From assembly GCF_028331445.1 (NCBI RefSeq), contig NZ_JAQMHX010000002.1, positions 186,001 to 250,000 on the forward strand: DNA of 64,000 bases. The letters are read 5' to 3'. This DNA comes from Candidatus Phyllobacterium onerii. Its GTDB lineage: Bacteria; Pseudomonadota; Alphaproteobacteria; Rhizobiales; Rhizobiaceae. Of the stretch, positions 40,064 through 49,389 are shown piece by piece. Each line of letters opens with the position of its first letter. Positions within the stretch are counted from its first letter, which is position 1. The position numbers and the translations under genes were made by a program. The notes beneath the pieces were generated by a model that ran no database searches, was not told where the DNA came from, and saw nothing but the letters and a program-made list of their open reading frames with translations.

Positions 40064-41197
40064 TTATACTCGAAGCAACCGAGAGCGAAGGCGGTTGATC
40101 ACAGTCTTAATAAGATCAACGGTTTTTATTTCAGTAATTGGTGGTTCCCGCATAGTCTCCAGCTCCATGCTTGCCTCAGATTCGACGAGACGTTCAGGGG
40201 CGATCGGTTCATGCTGTATCCAAGGTGTGTTTCTTCCCACATTTCTGTGAAAGTCGTGGGCAGAAATGCCTCTTTGGATTACCTCGTCTTGAGGCATTTC
40301 AAGTAGGATTTCGCTCCCCAGCTGGTTGAGCATTTTCTCGAGTGACCCACCGCGATAATCGAGCAGGTAGGTGGCGATTTCAAACTTCAAAGCTTTATCG
40401 TCCTGCAGCGAGGCCACGTTTGTAAAGCCAAAAGCGGAGTAGAAATTCTCAGCGGTGATGCATTTGAATAGGTTGACTAAGATCAAACGATGCTCGTTGA
40501 TCGATCTATTGGACGTAGTTAGAGAAGGACGGCTTGTATTGTTTTCGTGGACACGAAAGCCAACGAGTTTTTCCGGCATCACTAAGATATCATAGTGCTG
40601 GAGTACTCTAAGCCACATATCCAGATCTGGGAGTTGCCTGTAAAAATTGTTATATGTGCCGACGTTCTCGTAAACTTCACGCCGAATGAGAACGGAAGGG
40701 TGGCAAAGACAGTTGCCATGCTCTGTAAGATCCTTAATCCACGTAAATCGAGAACGATTTGGCTGTTTGAATATTGGCTCAAAAGTCAAAAGGTCCGCTT
40801 CTGATAGTGAACGACTTGAGTCATCGATCCACTCAACGTCGGAGAAAACGGCACCTAGTTTTGTTCCACTTGCGAAGATTTCGAGCTGCCGCTCCAATTT
40901 ATCTGGCACCCAAACGTCATCGGAATTGCATACGGCGATGAAGTCTCCTTCGCACATCGAAAGACCGATGTTCATGGCTTGGCATGCACCGACATTGGTT
41001 GCCAAAAATCGAGAAACGATTCGCTCGTCGTTGATGGATCTAATGACATCGGCCGAGTGATCAACCGAGGCGTCATCCACAATGACAACTTGGATCTCCC
41101 GATGAGTCTGGGCTAGGATACTATTTACCGTAGTCTCGATAAACTCCGCATGATTGTAGGATGGGATGAGTACGGAAATTATTGGCTTATCGTTCAT
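40064..41197 (-). CDS. Glycosyltransferase family 2
   Basis: About 377 residues from the ATG giving M-N-D-K-P-I-I-S-V; the frame continues 28 codons further into the upstream gene. The GT-A fold start I-S-V-L-I-P-S-Y-N-H, the V-I-V-D-D-A-S block and the metal-binding C-N-S-D-D-V-W are all present. The C-terminal 130 residues match nothing I recognise. Last gene of a four-gene operon; it overlaps the upstream GT2 gene by 11 bases. Confidence 0.88.
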   Translation of the reverse strand: MNDKPIISVLIPSYNHAEFIETTVNSILAQTHREIQVVIVDDASVDHSADVIRSINDERIVSRFLATNVGACQAMNIGLSMCEGDFIAVCNSDDVWVPDKLERQLEIFASGTKLGAVFSDVEWIDDSSRSLSEADLLTFEPIFKQPNRSRFTWIKDLTEHGNCLCHPSVLIRREVYENVGTYNNFYRQLPDLDMWLRVLQHYDILVMPEKLVGFRVHENNTSRPSLTTSNRSINEHRLILVNLFKCITAENFYSAFGFTNVASLQDDKALKFEIATYLLDYRGGSLEKMLNQLGSEILLEMPQDEVIQRGISAHDFHRNVGRNTPWIQHEPIAPERLVESEASMELETMREPPITEIKTVDLIKTVINRLRSRLLRV

Positions 41198-41963
41198 TTT
41201 TTGCTCTGATAATAGCGGCATCGATGTACGGAGCGAAGGATCTGTCAACATTCTCTCTAAGCGCCAACAGGGAGTCCACAATACCAGAACGCTTCTCCTC
41301 TTGGCTCATTCTCGTCCAAGTCCCTTTCTCATGCAGTCTGTAGCTGGTGCAGGTGCGGGCCGCGAACAGCGCGCCGCCATTTGATGCCAGCGTCATGTTG
41401 AGCAGCCAATCATATCCGCCCTTAACATCGTTCTTGGCCAAGCTTTCTGAGAACCTGTTTGCTCGGTAGAAACAGTTGGAGAATGTGGCAATAGGATTGT
41501 TTGTAAGCATGTCCAGCAGTTGTATGACGCGATGCCTATTGATGGGCCAGCCGGGATGATGCCAACTCACGCCAGTTGCTTCGTCCTTGACCAAACAGGC
41601 CGTGAAACATATGCCGACCCCAGGATGAGCATCCATAAGGTTTTTCTGTAGTTCCATCTTCTCGGGCGCATGCCAGTAGTCGTCGCCTTCCAGAATGGCC
41701 GTGTAAGGCGTTTCAACGAACGATGCCAGTAAACGATAATGCGCCATTACCCCCAAGTTCGATGGGTTCTGTCGGACGGTAATATTTGGGAAATTGGACG
41801 CTGCTGCCCGCGCGATTTCGACAGTTTCATCTGACGAGCAATCATCGGAAACAATTACCCTACACGATTTGAAGATGGATTGATCCCGCACACTTTCAAT
41901 GGCCTCTCTTATGTACGCGGCATGGTTGTAAGTTGGTATCAGGACGGTTATCATGTCGGTCAT
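41187..41963 (-). CDS. Glycosyltransferase family 2
   Basis: 258 residues, a compact GT2. I-T-V-L-I-P-T-Y-N-H is at the N-terminus, V-I-V-S-D-D-C-S-S near residue 36 and L-E-G-D-D-Y-W near 90 (the metal-binding D-x-D equivalent). It overlaps the aminotransferase gene by 4 bases. It resembles the other GT2 in the operon at the N-terminus and may have arisen by an old duplication. It probably adds the amino sugar made by the two upstream enzymes, or a neighbour of it. Confidence 0.88.
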   Translation of the reverse strand: MTDMITVLIPTYNHAAYIREAIESVRDQSIFKSCRVIVSDDCSSDETVEIARAAASNFPNITVRQNPSNLGVMAHYRLLASFVETPYTAILEGDDYWHAPEKMELQKNLMDAHPGVGICFTACLVKDEATGVSWHHPGWPINRHRVIQLLDMLTNNPIATFSNCFYRANRFSESLAKNDVKGGYDWLLNMTLASNGGALFAARTCTSYRLHEKGTWTRMSQEEKRSGIVDSLLALRENVDRSFAPYIDAAIIRAKNER

Positions 41964-43084
41964 TTTAGAGCGGCCTTTAAGGACTCTGCTATGTACAACG
42001 CGGCTGCATCAGTGACCCCGCCGTGGAGCGGCAGCGTCAATACCTCGTTTGCTGCGCGCTGCGCATTTGGGAGGTCGAACTTGGTCTGTGTCATGTGGGC
42101 CGTATACGCCGGAATGTCGGACAACAGCGGATAGAAGTATTTCCGCGTGTAGATTCCGAGATCACGTAGCGCGAGGTAAACTTTGTCGCGAAGTGAAACC
42201 CCGTTTTCAACGGGCAGTCGGATAGCAAAATAATTTGTGGATCCGACTGTTCCAGGTCGTTGAGGGACGATCCGGATCTTGTTGTCTTCAGTGATACTGT
42301 CGCGGTAAATCTGGGATACCGCGCTGCGACGCGCACGCTCCTCGAACAGGGCGTTTAGATTGGCCAAACCAAACGCAGCGTTCAACTCGCTCATTTTACC
42401 ATTGATACCGATGTCTGAAATCACGTCTTCAGACTTAATGCCGAAGTTCTTGAGGAGGCTCAGCTTCGTATCTATTTCGGAGGAGGATGTGACGACCGCG
42501 CCTCCTTCCCCTGTATTGAATTGTTTGGTCGCATGAAAGCTCATCGTCGTTGCATCACCATAGCTTACGATTGGGCGTCCATTATAGGTCGCGTCAAAAA
42601 CGTGTGCACCATCGTAAAGCACGGGGATTTGATGATTGCGACTAATGGAGTCTAGCGCATCTACGTCACAAGGGCAGCCGTACACATGAACGCCTAAAAT
42701 ACCACTGACATCCTCGTCAATTGCTGCTGATACGGACTCCGGACTCAAAGTGAGATAGTCCTCCTCAACGTCCACCAAAACCGGATCGAGCCCAATCCAG
42801 ATCAAAGCGCCCACGGTAGCGGCGAACGTAAAAGGGGTTGTGATAACTTTGTTTTTGAAGTTGAGCGCCTTGGCGGCTATTTCGATAGCCACGGTGCCAT
42901 TTGTCATCAAATTCACATATCTGGTCCGAAGCAGCTCAGAAAGTCGTAATGCAAGATCGGCAGAGATTGGTCCGCCGTTAGACAGGCGGCGACTCTCGAG
43001 CGCTGGGCTGAGGTGGGAAACAAAGTCTTCAAGGGTTGGGACTATAGGTCGAGCGACATAGATGGGAGTATTTGACACCATCAA
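41960..43084 (-). CDS. DegT/DnrJ/EryC1/StrS-family sugar aminotransferase
   Basis: 374 residues. The PLP lysine is K187 in S-F-H-A-T-K-Q-F-N. D158 in Y-D-G-A-H contacts the ring nitrogen. T-N-G-T-V-A-I and the E-G-G-A loop are also typical. The family transaminates 3- or 4-keto sugars on nucleotides (perosamine, viosamine, Fdt-type amino sugars). The upstream acetyltransferase and 4-base overlaps on both sides suggest an N-acetylated amino sugar. A 4,6-dehydratase for the keto sugar is not in the window. Confidence 0.9.
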   Translation of the reverse strand: MMVSNTPIYVARPIVPTLEDFVSHLSPALESRRLSNGGPISADLALRLSELLRTRYVNLMTNGTVAIEIAAKALNFKNKVITTPFTFAATVGALIWIGLDPVLVDVEEDYLTLSPESVSAAIDEDVSGILGVHVYGCPCDVDALDSISRNHQIPVLYDGAHVFDATYNGRPIVSYGDATTMSFHATKQFNTGEGGAVVTSSSEIDTKLSLLKNFGIKSEDVISDIGINGKMSELNAAFGLANLNALFEERARRSAVSQIYRDSITEDNKIRIVPQRPGTVGSTNYFAIRLPVENGVSLRDKVYLALRDLGIYTRKYFYPLLSDIPAYTAHMTQTKFDLPNAQRAANEVLTLPLHGGVTDAAALYIAESLKAALK

Positions 43085-43713
43085 TCCTTCTTTTTCGCGG
43101 GGACACCGATCACTGTGTAACCGTCAACTACGTCACCAACGACACATGCCGACGCGCCGACGGTGACGCGATTACCAATTCTCAATGGATTGCCGGACGT
43201 ACCATTGCGCACTACAGAGCCCGCTCCCAGCCATACGTCGTCGCCGACGTCAACATGTCCGGCAATCGTTACGTTTGCCGCCAAAAACGAATTCGAACCA
43301 ATTCGCACATCGTGCGAAATGACTGATCCAAAATTGACGATAACGTTGTCTGCTAGTCTTACTCCCGAAGAAACTACTGTGTTCGCAAATATTTGAGCCG
43401 CCCCGCATATTGTTGCGGATGGAGAAATCAAGGCACGGGAACTTATGAAAGAGCCGACTGTCAAACCGAGATCGCGAAGCTTTTTGAGAACAGTCTTACG
43501 GCCAGCAATATTCCCGATTGCAATGTACCAATTTGCATCAGGAAAACGTATGCGAGCATCATCACGAGAAAGTACAGGAGTGCTGTCGAGATCAAAACCG
43601 GATCTAAAATCATCGATAAATGCCAGAACGGATGCTCCCTCCGCCTGCAGTTGGAAGTGCAATTCACGGGCGTGACCGCCAGCACCATAGATAATAGCTT
43701 TGGAAATCATCAT
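43081..43713 (-). CDS. NeuD/PglD-family sugar O/N-acetyltransferase
   Basis: 210 residues. The N-terminal Rossmann-like domain begins I-I-Y-G-A-G-G-H-A-R-E. The C-terminal left-handed beta-helix has hexapeptide repeats, including the catalytic-His segment V-I-S-H-D-V near residue 134 and L-A-A-N-V-T-I-A-G. This is the layout of PglD, NeuD and PerB, which acetylate nucleotide-linked amino sugars. It is the first gene of the operon with the aminotransferase and two GT2 enzymes. Confidence 0.88.
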   Translation of the reverse strand: MMISKAIIYGAGGHARELHFQLQAEGASVLAFIDDFRSGFDLDSTPVLSRDDARIRFPDANWYIAIGNIAGRKTVLKKLRDLGLTVGSFISSRALISPSATICGAAQIFANTVVSSGVRLADNVIVNFGSVISHDVRIGSNSFLAANVTIAGHVDVGDDVWLGAGSVVRNGTSGNPLRIGNRVTVGASACVVGDVVDGYTVIGVPAKKKD

Positions 43714-43839
43714 TCACACTCAAGTATGGTTGGGAGACTTCTAGATCGATCAATGTATGATGGCTAGTCTTTTATGACATATGCCTACAAATTAACCAGT
43801 AGGCCTGGCGTTCCATTCTGCGAAAATGTGCCAAGTGAT

Positions 43840-44045
43840 TTTCGCAGATCGCGCACGACGGAGCCGAGAACCAGAGCGTGGTCGGATACAATCTGCGCGG
43901 CATGGTTTTTCTCAGGACAGTCCGATATTCGGCGCGCCATCATAGGCCCGTCTGCGGTGACCTAACCGATCTCATCCTCGATCTGATCGAGTAGCGGTGG
44001 CACTTGCGCGAGATAGTCAGTGTCCTGTTCCTGGGTGGCTTCTTC
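43840..44045 (-). pseudogene. IS5-like DDE transposase fragment
   Basis: Read on the minus strand, D-Y-L-A-Q-V-P-P-L-L-D-Q-I is followed by an in-frame stop and then V-T-A-D-G. After a frameshift a residue block (K-N-H-A-A-Q-I-V) recalls the middle of IS5-group transposases around the second catalytic Asp. Too short and broken to name the element; the family call is from memory of the motif. Confidence 0.45.
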
Positions 44046-44095
44046 GAAGGGCCACTTTATAGCGTACCAATCGTTTAACCCATCAAAGGAATCTC

Positions 44096-44486
44096 ATGAA
44101 TGGACTGCTACGGCGCCCCTATCCCCAAATCACTCTCGATGAACATCGCAAAATTGAACGCTGGCACGCGGATAAGATCAGCGCTGACGTGATTAGGGAG
44201 AAACTCGGACGACATTGTTCGACGATCTCTCGAGAACTGTAGCGCAATTGCTTTGTTGTCCGCGCAAGTGGCCAATCGTCTGAATCTGGAAGGCGTCCGG
44301 AATGGAATGAGGCTCTGTCACGAAATGATCTACCGATTGCCTATTCGAAGGACGGTCAGGCAATTAAACTGTGGCATCGCATACCGGAGCGACGCGCCCG
44401 GCTGCGGGTGCATATGCCCGCGCCGCCACGGCCACCGATTCAGCCCGCATCCAAGCATTTTGCATTGGCTAGATATTGTGCGGTAA
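44096..44486 (+). pseudogene. IS30-family transposase remnant
   Basis: An ATG with AAGGA eight bases upstream opens a 48-codon frame: R-R-P-Y-P-Q-I-T-L-D-E-H-R-K-I, then L-G-R-H-C-S-T-I-S-R-E-L. This is the N-terminal helix-turn-helix of IS30 transposases. It stops at 44240. Pieces of the central region (H-E-M-I-Y-R; S-K-D-G-Q-A-I-K-L-W; P-E-R-R-A-R) follow in shifted frames to about 44486. The catalytic domain end is missing. Confidence 0.68.
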
Positions 44487-44747
44487 CGTCAACAATCTGG
44501 GTGGCGCCGGGAGGCCGTCTGCCGCCGATGCTCCCCCACCCCGCGCCCTGTTCTATCGAGAACTCCGTCCATATCCTTCAGCGTCCTGGTCTTGCTCAGG
44601 CAATGATGGACGCTCTCACGCTCGTGCCGAAACTTCACTTCGGAGATGATGCCTGGTCGCCGACGGTCAATGCGGGGTACCTATACGAGTCCCATTTGCT
44701 GTACCTATGCTCTGCGCAAGCGCGACCTAACTGACTTGCTGTGCCCA

Positions 44748-46829
44748 TCATGACATCTTCTCGAAGCGAACTGTTAGGTGGCCGCAGTCAGTATCACCTT
44801 GCTTGTCGACAAGGATGCTGAGATTGCCAGTTTCCTTTGGAAGTTCGACCTCAGTCGATCCGCCAGGGTTAATCTCCCCTTGCCAAATGGGAGTGTCATT
44901 GAATGTCAGCGACACGTCAGCGCCATCGCTCGCCAAGCAACTTGCCGACACTGTGTCGGAGATAGAAAGGACGACCCCGCCGTGCAAGTCGGTCAACGCA
45001 GGATCCATCGGGATAGTGGTAGAACTCGGCATTTTTAGGCCGGGGCGCATTAGAAGTGTCGTTTCATCCGCTGCCGGATAACTCGTGCCATACACGTCAC
45101 CAAGCCTGTCCTGTCGCAACGCAAAGGGTAGAGCCATCGTTTTTTTGAACTGGGGCCAAAAGTCTTTGTGATAGGATGCGCCTAGCTCGTTGATGAGATT
45201 TACAACTTCGGGTTTTGTAACGGGCCGAGTACGGCGAAACAAATCTGCAGTCTGCCCGCCTGATAAATTATAGGTACCGAGTTTTTCGAATCCCGAGCCG
45301 ATTCCAGTTTGTGAAAGGATCATCTCCGCGGGAATACTAAGGTGCTGCCAAGTCGGTGGAACAGTCCGTCGTCCGGGATCGGATCGAACTAGGGCATATT
45401 CTGCTCTCAGGTTGTCGGGGGTTATTAGGGTGACAGTCGGCGTATAAGACACATAGCTAACCCGCGGAAGTAGCGCAGGATCGAGTGCAACCAACATCGC
45501 ATCTGCCATTTCAAAACTATAGCAAAAGCAGACAATTTTGGCGTTCGAATCTAGCATCCTGTCTAAGTCGCCTACCAGCCTTTCGTACTCGCTATAATTG
45601 TCCAGATGCAACGGGAAACTAGAGGATTTTGGTACCAGTCCTTCAATATAATTCCCACCCTTGTTAAGTCCTGGGACGATGCTGAGAATGAACACGGCCA
45701 GGCCGGCCGCCACAAATGGGCCCATCCGAACTACTTCAGGTAGCCTTGTTAATTGCCGTCCTAGCCGCTCCGTTGCCACGACATAAGGTACCAAAAGCCA
45801 AGCGGCGATGGGAAGAAAATGGTGGAAGGCAAGCGTTTGGACACGAATAAACAATAAGAATGTTAAGGTCGCCGCGAGAGTGCAAAAGATGGCTCCCGGA
45901 TTCAGCGTGATGAAAGATAAACCGACGCCTAAGACAATCGCGGAAATGAAATACCAGCCGAGAAATCCGGGGAATAACATCATGTGAGATTTAAAGTCAG
46001 TCTGCCAACCCGCGTGAAGTTCGGAGTAGTTGGTGGTCAGAATGCGCTCAACCAAATCAAATTGAATTAGCAACACTAAGACGGATGCTACTATACCTGC
46101 TAACCCTAGCAAGAAGGCCGCGGCCATTACGGCGCGTGGCATCGACTTGCCTTCTCGAAGTCGTTGGATCATCACAAATAGAAATGCGAGAGCCATAAAT
46201 GATACAATGCTAAAAGCGTACCATCGTCGAAAAAGAAATGGCAAGTAAATAAGAATGCCTAAAAGTAAGGAATTGTAGAGCGCATTGCGCGATAAGAAGT
46301 TTGTGCGTAGCAGAACCAGGGTCGCCAATCCCAGTGGGATAAGGCCCACAATGTCTACCATTCCCCGCAAACTTGGCGTCCAAAATGGAATGTAAGTCAG
46401 CACCATTATAAATACTAGTACAGCATTGGCACGTGGAACTACTTGTTTTGAAAGTAATGAAAACACGAACGCCGCCGGCAGCAAGTATACAAGACAAATG
46501 CCAATTACGTATGCGGTACGAGTTTCTCCGCCGATTAGGTATACCGGGTAAAGGAGCACCGACGCCAATGGGTTATAGTCTAAAGTCTCAATCTCCCTCC
46601 CGAGCTGTGTTGGCCACCCATTTGCCCCTGAGCTAATCAGGTGTGCATAGGTTTTAAAATATTCCCAGTAGGCACCGTAATCCCAAACGTATGCCGGATT
46701 TTCAAAGTGAACATAGGCGGCAACGAACGCGGAGATAAGAGGCGCGGCCATAGCCACCGCGATGATCAACCACCGCGTCTGCGGGTCGTTTGAGCGTTTA
46801 AATCGCACTTTTTTGAATTCCAATTGCAT
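44748..46829 (-). CDS. Large GT-C-like membrane glycosyltransferase
   Basis: 693 residues with about eleven hydrophobic helices in the first 440 residues and a soluble C-terminal part of about 250. An acidic pair in the first extracytoplasmic loop (W-D-Y-G-A-Y-W near residue 50) and L-D-Y-N-P near 83 fit GT-C enzymes that use polyprenyl-linked sugars. I cannot assign a family with confidence (PMT-like/GT39-like is the nearest). The C-terminal half has periplasmic-loop-like sequence. A functionally similar but frameshifted gene lies at 50444. Confidence 0.7.
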   Translation of the reverse strand: MQLEFKKVRFKRSNDPQTRWLIIAVAMAAPLISAFVAAYVHFENPAYVWDYGAYWEYFKTYAHLISSGANGWPTQLGREIETLDYNPLASVLLYPVYLIGGETRTAYVIGICLVYLLPAAFVFSLLSKQVVPRANAVLVFIMVLTYIPFWTPSLRGMVDIVGLIPLGLATLVLLRTNFLSRNALYNSLLLGILIYLPFLFRRWYAFSIVSFMALAFLFVMIQRLREGKSMPRAVMAAAFLLGLAGIVASVLVLLIQFDLVERILTTNYSELHAGWQTDFKSHMMLFPGFLGWYFISAIVLGVGLSFITLNPGAIFCTLAATLTFLLFIRVQTLAFHHFLPIAAWLLVPYVVATERLGRQLTRLPEVVRMGPFVAAGLAVFILSIVPGLNKGGNYIEGLVPKSSSFPLHLDNYSEYERLVGDLDRMLDSNAKIVCFCYSFEMADAMLVALDPALLPRVSYVSYTPTVTLITPDNLRAEYALVRSDPGRRTVPPTWQHLSIPAEMILSQTGIGSGFEKLGTYNLSGGQTADLFRRTRPVTKPEVVNLINELGASYHKDFWPQFKKTMALPFALRQDRLGDVYGTSYPAADETTLLMRPGLKMPSSTTIPMDPALTDLHGGVVLSISDTVSASCLASDGADVSLTFNDTPIWQGEINPGGSTEVELPKETGNLSILVDKQGDTDCGHLTVRFEKMS

Positions 46830-47386
46830 TTTGATTCTCGGATTTGCTGACGGGGATAAAAGAAACTTTCCTTAATAAAAATCAAGTCAACATGTCCATG
46901 GTTGGTCCGAGCCGTTTACTTCTCTGGTCCGGGCTGGAGGCCCAGTAGTACGCGTCCATTAGCGGTAAGTTGCTGAAATTTTTTGTTGGGGTGATCTGCG
47001 GGTAAAGTCCGGGATTTCAAGTGCACTGTGCGATCAAGTCACTGCTCTCAAAGAAAAACTCGCAACCGCAGCAGCGACAATGCTAAGAACGCACCGTCCT
47101 GGCAAGCATATTCGATCTTTTCGCCGAACACCGGCGCGGATTGAAAGCTATGCCGCAGTGACTGCACGCGCACTGCGAGGTGCTGAGCCAAGTGACACGG
47201 GGCATGTGCAGCCACACACGGCGACTACGGTGGAACTGACTGGACGCCTTAGGACGGCTAGCCGATCGCCTCAGTTCGAGCGTTTCGAGCCTGTATGGGA
47301 CGTAGACAAAAAAGTCTTAATATGGCGGTAGAGTTGCAGTGATATGGTGCTGGCCTTATGAGGAAGAACTATATGGAGTGAGATTT
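46830..47386. other. 557-bp gap, no supported gene
   Basis: The promoter of the minus-strand membrane protein should be at the left end, which is AT-rich. An 83-codon plus-strand frame at 47080-47331 has no recognisable sequence or ribosome site. No terminal repeats were seen. Confidence 0.5.
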
Positions 47387-48469
47387 TTATTTCCGTATTT
47401 TGGCTACGACATTTCCTAGAGCTCTTAGCGGGCTGGTGATACGCCAAGATGTAGACTTACGTAGGGATTCAAAGGCATTTTGCAAATTCGCAATTTCTTG
47501 ACTGTGCCGGCGCTCCATGTGTTCCTTGTCCCACTGGGCCGACGATATAATTCTAGAGGTTTCCTCGCGCAGCAAATACACTGTTTTTTCCGCATCATCC
47601 TTGACGGACTTGATTGCCTGGGCTGCATCATTCTTAACGTTTTGAATTGCCAATCCCGCTTGGCCGTTGGCCACTTCGATCTGCAACGCATGCTCTTTCT
47701 TTTGTTGGATTGAACGAGATTCAGAAGCCCATCGATCGCCGGCAAACTCGAACCGGGTCCGAAACTCATCGGTATCGGCATCGTTCAATGCAAACAATTG
47801 GCGTAGCGTTTCCGGCAAGGCGGTGCCGAGCGCTAAAACACCCAAGCCATGACTATGGAGGAATTCGAAACCGGGATAACGTTGCGTTACCTCATCCCAG
47901 AACTTCCAAACGCCAAATCCCTCAAAATGAGCATTGGTGTCATGGAAGAGCACAACACCGCGATCTGATAGTTTCGGGCGCCAGGTTTCGAAATCGTGGG
48001 ATACTGCCTCATAGGTATGAAACCCATCGATGTGCAGCAAATCGATTGATCCGTCGTCAAACTGGTTGACTGCCTCGTCGAATGTCGAGCGGAGCATGGT
48101 CGAAAACGTCTTAAAAGTTGCGTCATGGTATTCTCGAAGGTGCCAAAAGACGTCTTCTGAATACTTACCGGCGTGTTCGTCGCCTTCCCAAGTATCTATG
48201 GCGAAGCATTTCGTTCCGAGGTTTTCTCGCACAACAGCATTGCAAAACGCCGCGTACGAAACGCCAGCATGCGTCCCAAGCTCAACAATCACCCTGGGCT
48301 TGGTGACGGCAACAATCCAGTGGGCGAAGGGCACATGACCGAACCATGTGCTTGGCCGGTCAATCAACTCCGCATCCCAGAAAATCGGTGCAGCGCTTTT
48401 TGCGAGCACATCCTGCACAGCACTTCCGCTTGTATTTATCTCCGCCACCCTCGTACTGGAGTTTTGCAT
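47387..48469 (-). CDS. Class I methyltransferase with C-terminal coiled coil
   Basis: 360 residues. Residues 35-235 are closely related to the N-terminal domain of the 965-residue fusion at 34276: E-L-G-T-H-A-G-V-S-Y near 72, F-A-I-D-T-W-E-G-D near 102, L-L-H-I-D-G-F near 151 and V-L-F-H-D-T-N near 180. A long charged, probably coiled-coil segment (240-330) follows. It ends with S-T-S-W-R-I-T-S-P-L-R-A, a motif shared with two other proteins here. Unlike the fusion it has no GT domains. Likely methylates a glycan, perhaps controlling chain length. Confidence 0.85.
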   Translation of the reverse strand: MQNSSTRVAEINTSGSAVQDVLAKSAAPIFWDAELIDRPSTWFGHVPFAHWIVAVTKPRVIVELGTHAGVSYAAFCNAVVRENLGTKCFAIDTWEGDEHAGKYSEDVFWHLREYHDATFKTFSTMLRSTFDEAVNQFDDGSIDLLHIDGFHTYEAVSHDFETWRPKLSDRGVVLFHDTNAHFEGFGVWKFWDEVTQRYPGFEFLHSHGLGVLALGTALPETLRQLFALNDADTDEFRTRFEFAGDRWASESRSIQQKKEHALQIEVANGQAGLAIQNVKNDAAQAIKSVKDDAEKTVYLLREETSRIISSAQWDKEHMERRHSQEIANLQNAFESLRKSTSWRITSPLRALGNVVAKIRK

Positions 48470-49389
48470 ACGGCCCTCTTTCCTGTTTTCTCAGGAGTGA
48501 ATACTGTGGTCCAGTCCTGGTCAAGATGTTTCCCGACGTCTATAGAACCGCGTGTGACTTCCTTTAGTGCGGCATTGACAGGTCCCAGGAGCCGACGACG
48601 ACCGAACCAATACTGACGGTTCGGATCTCTATTTATCGAACAAGCGACAGAGAGAGTGGTCAACCGAACTTTGTTCGCTGATACGCACGTGCTTTCGGCA
48701 ACTGGCTGCGCCCCCTAGTCGCGGTCTTTTTGGTGGGCTTATCGACAAACTGGATGGCGAACCATGTCGACATTTACGAATTGCCTGATATGACCGATTG
48801 CTTTTGTTACGCGATAGCCATGCAATGCGCGGCCAAAAGGCTGGCTAGTATATCAACTTCTCCTCGCATCAGACGGCGAGCGGCTTTCCTTCCGGAACCT
48901 CCCACGGTGAGGTCAGGTCAACTCGATTGAAAACAAAGCGTGGTTCATGCCGGACTTCAGGCAGCAACACTGGTGACGGACCTCCAGTGTGCAACTCCGC
49001 TGCGATGGAGTGAATTGCCGTGGCGGCGCGTCTTGTAAGGCGGAAAGCGATTGCGGACCGCGGAGACAGCCGAGAGGAACGTTGAGGCTCCCGAAATACT
49101 TCCATCTCCCGCTCCGGCTGTCGCAGCGGGAGATGTGGGTTCGCGCGCGCTAGTCCCTTCTTTTTCAGCAGACGAACAGCAAGCGTTTGGTTGCCTCGAT
49201 ATCGGCGGTTGTGAATGATTTTGTCGAGCACGTAACCATCCCGATCGTCCGCTCGCCAGAGCTTCCCGCGACGATGGTGCATTCCTACAAACTGACGAAA
49301 TGCTTCGAGTCCCCAAGTGCACTGTAGCGCCCTGGGCATTGATGCGATAATGAACTTTATTGTGTAAGCTTGGGTGTTGATCAAACCAA
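48470..49389. other. 920-bp gap, only an unrecognised open frame
   Basis: A minus-strand frame of 171 codons (48869-49384) covers much of it. It begins with a plausible start next to the divergent sulfotransferase-like gene, but its Arg/Leu-rich sequence matches nothing I know and other frames are nearly as open. I treat it as unproven. Promoters for both flanking genes should be here. Confidence 0.4.

Larger units (their letters stand above)
43714..44747. other. 1-kb stretch of decayed insertion sequences
   Basis: There is no intact gene between the divergent acetyltransferase operon and the convergent membrane protein gene. It holds two transposase remnants on opposite strands (listed separately). 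The part after 44490 has only short frames that I do not recognise. The acetyltransferase operon promoter must lie in the first 100 bp. Confidence 0.55.
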
